Notes under the pieces: model-generated
Databases searched by the model: none
Seen by the model: the letters and a program-made list of their open reading frames with translations, nothing else
Told to the model about the DNA's origin: nothing
Position numbers and translations under genes: made by a program
Assembly: GCF_001437355.1 (NCBI RefSeq)
Contig: NZ_JQBM01000002.1
Span: forward strand, 176,133-240,132
Source: Weissella viridescens
GTDB taxonomy: Bacteria; Bacillota; Bacilli; Lactobacillales; Lactobacillaceae
Reading direction: 5' to 3'
DNA length: 64,000 nt
Shown here: piece by piece, positions 58,712 through 64,000 of the stretch
How positions within the stretch are numbered: the stretch's first letter is position 1
Layout: each line of letters starts with the position of its first letter

Positions 58712-59536
58712 TTACTTAAAAGCCTGCACATGTTGTTTAATCCGATTGATGAGCGCGAGAACGAGTGGATCACTTTCAGTGCCATGATTAAGCACATAAA
58801 AATTACGATTGAATTCGGGGCCGAGTAATTCATATGGAACGCTATCGTCGACAAAGCGCGATGAAATGATGGATTGGCCCAGTCCCGCTTTGAGTTGAGC
58901 GACAATCATATCATTATTATCCATCTCTAAAACATTTTGTGGTTGTATGTGCATCAGTTCTAAATATTCATGGGTGAAGTGATTGATACCAGATCCAGCT
59001 TCGCGCATTAACCAGACGGGGCTTGCAAAATCACCTGCATGCACGAGATGGTCATCGGCTAGTTGGAAACTGGCAATGCATTGGTCGCTTAATGGCTTTT
59101 CGATAATGCCAATCTGAATTTTATGTTGCAGCATACCATCGAATACCTGTTCAGAATTCAGCATCCGCACACTCAAATCGACTTGGTCGAGGTAATCAGC
59201 TAATAAGTTCACGACTTGCGGGAGTAAGGTGGTCGCCGCCGAATGCGAAGCCCCAATGACCACCTGTGTGCGTTGTTGGGCCACATGACTTAAACTCTGT
59301 TTTGTTGTCCGCCATTCAGCTAACATTTGTTGTGCCTGCGGATAAAATTGGTCGGCCACGGCAGTTGGCATGACACGCTTATTCTCACGGATGAATAGTT
59401 CAGCTTGTAATTCGTGCTCCAATTTTTGAATGTGCGTTGTCACGGTTGGTTGCGAAATAAACAGTTGTTCGGCTGCTTGAGTGAAATTACGGGTTTCATA
59501 AACGGTTAGGAATGTTTGTAGTAAGTTAAACATGGG
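58712..59536 (-). CDS. LysR-family transcription regulator
   Basis: 274 residues from MFNLLQTFLTVYETRNFTQA, with the winged helix-turn-helix AAEQLFISQPTVTTHIQKLE (about 18-37) and a periplasmic-type effector domain. GAGGTGG seven bases upstream supports the ATG at 59536. It is divergent from a YeiH gene, the usual YeiE/YeiH arrangement, so it probably controls that gene. The effector is unknown. Confidence 0.88.
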   Translation of the reverse strand, partial: PMFNLLQTFLTVYETRNFTQAAEQLFISQPTVTTHIQKLEHELQAELFIRENKRVMPTAVADQFYPQAQQMLAEWRTTKQSLSHVAQQRTQVVIGASHSAATTLLPQVVNLLADYLDQVDLSVRMLNSEQVFDGMLQHKIQIGIIEKPLSDQCIASFQLADDHLVHAGDFASPVWLMREAGSGINHFTHEYLELMHIQPQNVLEMDNNDMIVAQLKAGLGQSIISSRFVDDSVPYELLGPEFNRNFYVLNHGTESDPLVLALINRIKQHVQAFK

Positions 59537-59666
59537 CAGGCCACCTCGTTTCATATGCGTTCATCATCTATTATAAAACATAATCAGTTCGATTATATCT
59601 ATTAATTTAACTTATCGTTGTTTTTACCGTACAATAAAACATGTAGAAAACGAGAGGAGTTTGGGG

Positions 59667-60668
59667 ATGTTTAAAATAAGTCGAGAGATGTGGCGCGGAA
59701 TCATTTTAACCTTTGGCGTGGCAATTATTGCGAAAGCTTTAGCGCCATTCTTGCCCGCCTTGGGTGGCGAGACATTGGCTATGTTTATTGGCCTACTATT
59801 GGGGAATACCATCTTTAGTAATGATCGCTGGAGTAGCGGAGTGAAATGGTCTGAGAAGTATCCAATTGAAGTGGGGATTGCGTTATTAGGGGTAACGTTA
59901 ACCTTAGGCACAATTGCTTCATTAAAGTTGCAAGGTTTGTTATTTATTATTGCGATTATGATTTTAACCATTACCTTTGTGATGTGGATTGGTCAGAAGC
60001 TTTTCAAAGTGGACCAACAATCAGCAATGTTAATGGCTGCTGGAAACGCAGTATGTGGGTCGAGTGCCATTGCGTCAGTGGCGCCAGCGATTCATGCCGA
60101 TGATGATAAGCGTCGTACGGCAGTCGCCACCGTATCTTTGTCCGGGACGGCTTTACTGCTTGTCTTACCTTTAATTGCACCAAGCCTGATGCATCACAAC
60201 GATATGTTGATGGGGGCGTTAATTGGTGGAACGGTTCAATCAGTGGGGCAAGTGGTTGGAACAGCGGCGTTGATTAACCAGGATGTCGTAACGTATGCGA
60301 CCTTGTTTAAGATGTTGCGGGTTATTCTGCTATCAGTCGTTGTGATTTACATGACGCACGTTGTGGTGCGTTCTGAGGGAGCTGATGCCAGTGTGACTAC
60401 GGCTAAGCCCAAGTTTAAGCTACCTTGGTTTGTGACGGTGTTCTTGGTGGCAGTTGTGATTAACACTGTTTTCCCATTCCCAACGATGATTAATCATTTC
60501 GGGCATGAGGCATCAAGCTTCTTGGGTGTGGTTAACTTGGCTGGAATCGGGTTGAACTTAAAATGGCAAACGATTCGGAAGTCAGGGGTTCGATACGTGG
60601 GATATGGGTTGGTCACAATCATCTTCCAGATTGTGGTTGCCACAGCTTTAATTTATTTAATTTGGTAA
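59667..60668 (+). CDS. YeiH-family putative sulfate exporter
   Basis: 333 residues with about ten membrane helices. Family features are MFIGLLLGNTIF, the loop AAGNAVCGSSAIASVAPAI and GGTVQSVGQVVGTAAL. GAGAGGA supports the ATG at 59667. Members are annotated as putative sulfate exporters; the true substrate is uncertain. Confidence 0.87.
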   Translation: MFKISREMWRGIILTFGVAIIAKALAPFLPALGGETLAMFIGLLLGNTIFSNDRWSSGVKWSEKYPIEVGIALLGVTLTLGTIASLKLQGLLFIIAIMILTITFVMWIGQKLFKVDQQSAMLMAAGNAVCGSSAIASVAPAIHADDDKRRTAVATVSLSGTALLLVLPLIAPSLMHHNDMLMGALIGGTVQSVGQVVGTAALINQDVVTYATLFKMLRVILLSVVVIYMTHVVVRSEGADASVTTAKPKFKLPWFVTVFLVAVVINTVFPFPTMINHFGHEASSFLGVVNLAGIGLNLKWQTIRKSGVRYVGYGLVTIIFQIVVATALIYLIW

Positions 60669-60672
60669 TGAA

Positions 60673-60708
60673 AAAAGCGCGTTATGATTAAGTTCATAAC
60701 GTGCTTTT
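60673..60708. terminator. bidirectional terminator between yeiH and the GNAT gene
   Basis: AAAAGCGCGTTATGA pairs with TCATAACGTGCTTTT (one G-T pair), loop TTAAGT. Confidence 0.85.
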
Positions 60709-60713
60709 CTGTT

Positions 60714-61253
60714 TTAATTTGGATTATGCAAAATCGTAAAGTGTTCAATAATCTCTTCATCAAGGACGGGGTTGTACATATGATGAATCGTGCGTTCGTA
60801 GTAGAAACCTTGTTTTTCCTGGGCGCGTTTAGATTGTTCATTGCCATCTTTATAACCGCACCAAATATCGGTTAGGTGTAGTGTATTGAAGCCATAATCA
60901 ATGACAGCAGCGATGGCTTCAGGGACAAGACCCTGTCCCCAGAACGGTTCGCCAAGCCAATAACTGATTTCTGCTTGGTGAGCTGTCATGAAGTCTTTGG
61001 CGTTGCCTTCGTCAACGAGTTCGAGCCCGACGAGGCCAATGACATCGTCAGGGTTTGACTTAAGTGTGATGGCGAAGATATGAGGGCTCATGAAGTAGTT
61101 TTCAATATAGAAGCGGGATTCAGCCTCGCTTTGATGAACAGGCCAACCAGCGATGGGGCCAATCTTTGGATTACTGGCATAGTGGTAGACGCTCGCAGCG
61201 TCAGATGTCTTGAAGTGACGTAGCGTTAAGCGATCTGTGTTTAAAGTTGTCAT
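60714..61253 (-). CDS. GNAT N-acetyltransferase (RimJ/RimL type)
   Basis: 179 residues from MTTLNTDRLTLRHFKTSDAA. Motifs are GWPVHQSEAESRFYIENYF, SYWLGEPFWGQGLVPEA (acetyl-CoA loop) and NEQSKRAQEKQGF. AAAGGAGA precedes the ATG at 61253. The substrate is unknown. The stretch upstream carries a folded RNA ending in a terminator; whether that RNA controls this gene is open. Confidence 0.85.
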   Translation of the reverse strand: MTTLNTDRLTLRHFKTSDAASVYHYASNPKIGPIAGWPVHQSEAESRFYIENYFMSPHIFAITLKSNPDDVIGLVGLELVDEGNAKDFMTAHQAEISYWLGEPFWGQGLVPEAIAAVIDYGFNTLHLTDIWCGYKDGNEQSKRAQEKQGFYYERTIHHMYNPVLDEEIIEHFTILHNPN

Positions 61254-61325
61254 GGTTAAATCTCCTTTATTTTGTATATATGTGTGACAATCAAAAATGA
61301 AAAGGACTAACCAAGGAAGTGGTGC

Positions 61326-61359
61326 AAAAAAAGAGCATGTACGCGTCGACATGCTCTTT
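61326..61359 (-). terminator. terminator of the folded RNA
   Basis: On the minus strand AAAGAGCATGT (61359-61349) pairs with ACATGCTCTTT (61340-61330), followed by seven T (61332-61326). Confidence 0.9.
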
Positions 61360-61513
61360 CTTTATCGCTTTGGTAAGCAGAAAGAACGTAGACCCATTTA
61401 AATAACGTACACCAAACACACATTGTGTTTAAAATGCTTTCTAGATTAGTCTAAAAAATTACGCTACTTAAAATAAAGGTCCACCTTTCTGCTGATTTGG
61501 GTTTTCTGCTTAG
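61326..61513 (-). ncRNA. unassigned folded RNA of about 188 bases (small RNA or riboswitch)
   Basis: Minus-strand pairing read from the bases: AGCAGAAAG (61493-61485) with CTTTCTGCT (61384-61376); GTGGACC (61484-61478) with GGTCTAC (61394-61388); TTTAAGTAGCG (61472-61462) with CGTTATTTAAA (61407-61397). The top carries AAACACA/TGTGTTT (61430-61414) and TAGA/TCTA (61453-61442). The extreme 5' end TAAGCAGAAA (61512-61503) is also fully complementary to TTTCTGCTTA (61383-61374), so two folds compete. Own promoter and terminator are present. No known class was recognised. Confidence 0.65.
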
Positions 61514-61519
61514 ATATGA

Positions 61520-61548
61520 ATATTAACATGGCAATGTAACAGCGTCAA
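61520..61548 (-). promoter_or_regulatory. promoter of the folded RNA
   Basis: On the minus strand TTGACG (61548-61543), 17 bases, TAATAT (61525-61520). Start near 61513. The -35 is next to the gntP terminator. Confidence 0.8.
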
Positions 61549-61550
61549 AT

Positions 61551-61584
61551 AAAAAGCCCCACGCACAAGGCGCAGGGCTTTTTT
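61551..61584 (-). terminator. terminator after the GntP permease
   Basis: AAAAAGCCC and GGGCTTTTT close a hairpin; stable in both directions, T-rich on the minus strand. Confidence 0.85.
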
Positions 61585-61616
61585 GAATGTTAGTTTGAAC
61601 AAATGTAATGTGGTAC

Positions 61617-62996
61617 TTAGATAAGTAGCATTGTCATTGCAATAATAACAAGCAAACCAGTAATTGAAATCACAGTTTCAAGCACAGTCCAGATTTGGAA
61701 TGTTTGCTTGATTGAGATATCGAAGAATTCTTGGAAAATCCAGAATCCAGCATCGTTCACGTGTGAGGCAACCAATGAACCTGAACCAATTGCCAAGGCA
61801 ACAAGTACAGCCATCATTGGGTTGCTTTGTGACGCAACGATTGACACCATGATACCTGCAGCAGTCATACCAGCAACAGTGGCAGAACCAACTGAAACAC
61901 GAAGAACGGCTGTAACAGCCCATGCAAAGAGGATAATCATGATTGGAGACATTGATCCGTTGGCTGAGAACATCTTAGCCACGTGATCAGAGAATCCAGA
62001 AGTGACAAGGACACCACGAAGGGCACCACCACCACCAACGATCAATAGAATGCCGGCAACCGCGTTTGTGGCTTCAGCCATAGACACGTTAACTTGCTTC
62101 ATTGAGCGCTTTTGCCAAATTCCCATTGAGAAGATCGCAAAAATAAGTGAAACTGTCATGGCAACCGCAGGGTTAGCCATAAAGTCGATAACAGAATCCA
62201 TCATTGATGGGTTCTTAGGTGTCACACCACCAGTAAAGACCATCTTATAAACTGTCGCAATAATCATGAAGATTAGTGGGAAGATTGATGTCAAAACTGA
62301 CAAACCGAATGAAGGTGTATCCTTCAAATCGTATTCCTTAACTTCACCAACAGCAGGCAAACTTTCCTTCTTTTGGAAGGCATCAGGAGCGTACTTTTGG
62401 GCCAACTTAGTGAACAAAGGTCCACCAACAACGGCAGTGATGATGGCAACAATCAAACCAAGAATCAACATCATACCAATGTTAGCACCCAAAGCTGTGG
62501 CAACAGCAGTTGGGACTGGCTGTGGTGGCAAGAAACCTTGCGCAGATGATAGCGCCGCTGTCATTGGGATTCCAAGATAAAGTAGTGGCACGTCTGCTTC
62601 TTTCGCAACGGCAAAGACAATTGGAATCAACAAGATCATACCAACACCGAAAATCATTGAGATTCCGATGATGAATGAGGCAATCAAAACGGCCCATTGT
62701 AGGCGCTTAACACCAAACCAGTCGATTAGGGTACGGGCGATACGGTATGAACCACCTGCATCGGCAACCAAACGACCAATCATCCCACCAAAGATAAAGA
62801 TAACTGAGTTGGTTCCCAAGATGTTTCCCACACCTTGATCTCCAAGAACAGCACTTGGGATATCCATTGGGTTCATTCCAAGCAAAAGTGCTAGAACAAA
62901 CGCCGTAATAATAAGTGCAACGAATGTATTAAGTTTGAACTTAACAATCAACACTAGCAAAAGCAAAATTGCTAGCGCTAACATAAGAAATTCCAT
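61617..62996 (-). CDS. GntP-family gluconate:proton symporter
   Basis: 459 residues, about 12 to 14 membrane helices. It matches the family in GGMIGRLVADAGGSYRIARTL, HLP-like GFLPPQPVPTAVA and the end GSGSLVASHVNDAGFW. AGGAGG lies upstream of the ATG. No gluconate kinase or regulator is nearby, so gluconate is the family default rather than shown. Confidence 0.9.
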   Translation of the reverse strand: MEFLMLALAILLLLVLIVKFKLNTFVALIITAFVLALLLGMNPMDIPSAVLGDQGVGNILGTNSVIFIFGGMIGRLVADAGGSYRIARTLIDWFGVKRLQWAVLIASFIIGISMIFGVGMILLIPIVFAVAKEADVPLLYLGIPMTAALSSAQGFLPPQPVPTAVATALGANIGMMLILGLIVAIITAVVGGPLFTKLAQKYAPDAFQKKESLPAVGEVKEYDLKDTPSFGLSVLTSIFPLIFMIIATVYKMVFTGGVTPKNPSMMDSVIDFMANPAVAMTVSLIFAIFSMGIWQKRSMKQVNVSMAEATNAVAGILLIVGGGGALRGVLVTSGFSDHVAKMFSANGSMSPIMIILFAWAVTAVLRVSVGSATVAGMTAAGIMVSIVASQSNPMMAVLVALAIGSGSLVASHVNDAGFWIFQEFFDISIKQTFQIWTVLETVISITGLLVIIAMTMLLI

Positions 62997-63090
62997 GTTT
63001 TCTCCTCCAAATTTAAACTAACATCCTTTATTTTACACTCTTGTTTCGTGTTGAACTTCACAAGTAGGTAACATTTAAACTGTTTTTAAT

Positions 63091-63123
63091 AAAAAAAGCC
63101 TAGCTGCTTGGCAGTTAGGCTTT
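63091..63123 (-). terminator. terminator of the amidase gene
   Basis: AAAGCCTAACTG/CAGCTAGGCTTT on the minus strand (one G-T pair) with loop CCAAG, then seven T. Confidence 0.88.
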
Positions 63124-63135
63124 GATTTAATGCAA

Positions 63136-64000
63136 TTATAGACGTGGCGCACGATAAATCGTGGCATAGTATAATCCAGAATTGGCAAATGTTTGGTTGT
63201 AGTTTGTTTCAGAGATACCGTTATCGGCATAGTTACAGTGAATAATCTTATCACTACTTGTAAAGATACCTGTGTGACCACCAGCACCAAGCGTTGTACC
63301 TCGCTTACCCCAGATGAAGATATCACCACGTTGTGGCTTAGTTCCTGCAGGGAGAGCAGTCCAACCTTGTGCTTCAAGATCAACGAAGAGGGTCTCAGTA
63401 TTACCAATCATGGTATAACTTGGCATCAAACCAGCTTGCTTCAAAGCCAAGTAAACGGCACTTGAACAGTCATATGAGTTAGGGCCAAGACGTTGATACA
63501 TTGAGTAATCAACTTTACCCTTACGTGCTTGGAACCAGCTAATGGCAACTTCGAGCATTTGAGCATTTGTGTTTGTAGCCAAACCATTTGAACCGAAGTA
63601 AATGTTCTTGCCGCTGATGCGTACGTATTGGTTACGGACTTGTTTGAAGTCACTGCCGTAGTATTCTAAAACAAGTGCGCCATTTGAACGTGTGAACCAA
63701 CGTTCTCCTGTAACAGCTTTACCGTTGCTACCAAGATAGTATGCAGAGGTATTGTTGTCAATTGCATAGTAAGCGTTGCGCATTTGCTTCATGGTTTGGT
63801 TGTTGTAAGCTTCAACTTGCTTACGACCCTTAGCGTCAGTAAATTGGCGCACACCACGGATGGCCTTACCATCATTACCCAAGAAGTAAGCAGAACGATT
63901 ACCATCAATGTTGTAATAGGCGTTACGCATTTGCTTCATAGTCTGGTTGTTGTAGGCTTCAACTTGCTTACGACCCAAAAGGTTAGTAAATTGACGAATA
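63136..64000 (-). CDS. peptidoglycan amidase with glucan-binding repeats (partial, continues beyond the window)
   Basis: The gene enters from the right edge; the frame is open through 64000. The visible part has at least two copies of a 49-residue repeat (GRKQVEAYNNQTMKQMRNAY, then AYFLG and GKAIRGVRQFTD) and a third partial one, resembling cell-wall/glucan-binding repeats of Leuconostoc and Weissella glucansucrases. The C-terminal 150 residues are an NlpC/P60-like or Amidase_5 domain, with cysteine in YDCSSAVYLAL, histidine in GAGGHTGIF and the third residue in IHCNYADNG. Probably secreted, for cell-wall turnover. Confidence 0.85.
   Translation of the reverse strand, partial: IRQFTNLLGRKQVEAYNNQTMKQMRNAYYNIDGNRSAYFLGNDGKAIRGVRQFTDAKGRKQVEAYNNQTMKQMRNAYYAIDNNTSAYYLGSNGKAVTGERWFTRSNGALVLEYYGSDFKQVRNQYVRISGKNIYFGSNGLATNTNAQMLEVAISWFQARKGKVDYSMYQRLGPNSYDCSSAVYLALKQAGLMPSYTMIGNTETLFVDLEAQGWTALPAGTKPQRGDIFIWGKRGTTLGAGGHTGIFTSSDKIIHCNYADNGISETNYNQTFANSGLYYATIYRAPRL

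Noticed and set aside
63136..64000. Prophage endolysin
   Set aside because: No phage genes are near; the repeats and position fit a chromosomal cell-wall enzyme.
1..64000. CRISPR arrays, tRNA and rRNA genes
   Set aside because: No regularly spaced repeats, and no cloverleaf or rRNA sequence was recognised anywhere in the window.

Overview
The window is a piece of a low-GC Gram-positive chromosome of the order Lactobacillales. The gene order (ffs-dnaX-recR, S10-spc-alpha ribosomal block, cysS-mrnC-rlmB-sigma-rpmG-secE-nusG, ecfAAT-truA-rplM-rpsI), a short-LID adenylate kinase, an spc block without rpsN, and a cell-wall amidase with glucan-binding repeats like those of dextransucrases together suggest a Weissella-like member of the Leuconostoc group. 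The order is secure from the sequence; the genus is inference.

Layout. 1-3.3 kb: SRP RNA, dnaX, ybaB, recR, yaaL. 3.3-8.0 kb: tmk, c-di-AMP receptor, holB, rsmI, acyl-ACP thioesterase, galE. 8.1-12.8 kb: the t6A genes tsaB and tsaD around two GNAT acetyltransferases, then a DUF2207 membrane protein. 12.8-13.8 kb (minus): long-chain polyprenyl diphosphate synthase. 14.0-27.9 kb: the ribosomal superoperon from rpsJ to rplQ with secY, adk, infA and rpoA, preceded by a strongly folded leader RNA. 28.2-31.3 kb (minus): a metQNI methionine importer under a T-box. 31.4-33.8 kb: NAD salvage (pncB, nadE). 33.9-43.0 kb: a large membrane protein, cysS-mrnC-rlmB, a SigH/ComX-like sigma factor, rpmG-secE-nusG, rplK-rplA and rplJ-rplL with several autoregulatory leader candidates. 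43.2-47.6 kb: a manganese-type ABC importer and a type II NADH dehydrogenase with a membrane tail. 47.8-52.9 kb: a TrmH-family methyltransferase (minus), then the ECF module, truA, rplM and rpsI. 53.0-55.26 kb: an A+T-rich insert carrying a PHP-ATPase gene plus a 45-codon partner ORF; it has removed the 5' end of an ABC ATPase whose FtsX-type permease follows. 58.7-64 kb: LysR/YeiH pair, a GNAT gene, an unassigned folded RNA with its own promoter and terminator, a GntP permease, and a secreted-type amidase running off the window.

Most of the window is core machinery for translation, DNA replication and repair, and secretion. The accessory and unexplained parts are the PHP-ATPase insert, the folded RNA at about 61.3-61.5 kb, the S10 leader, and two ABC substrate-binding proteins that lack a lipobox cysteine.
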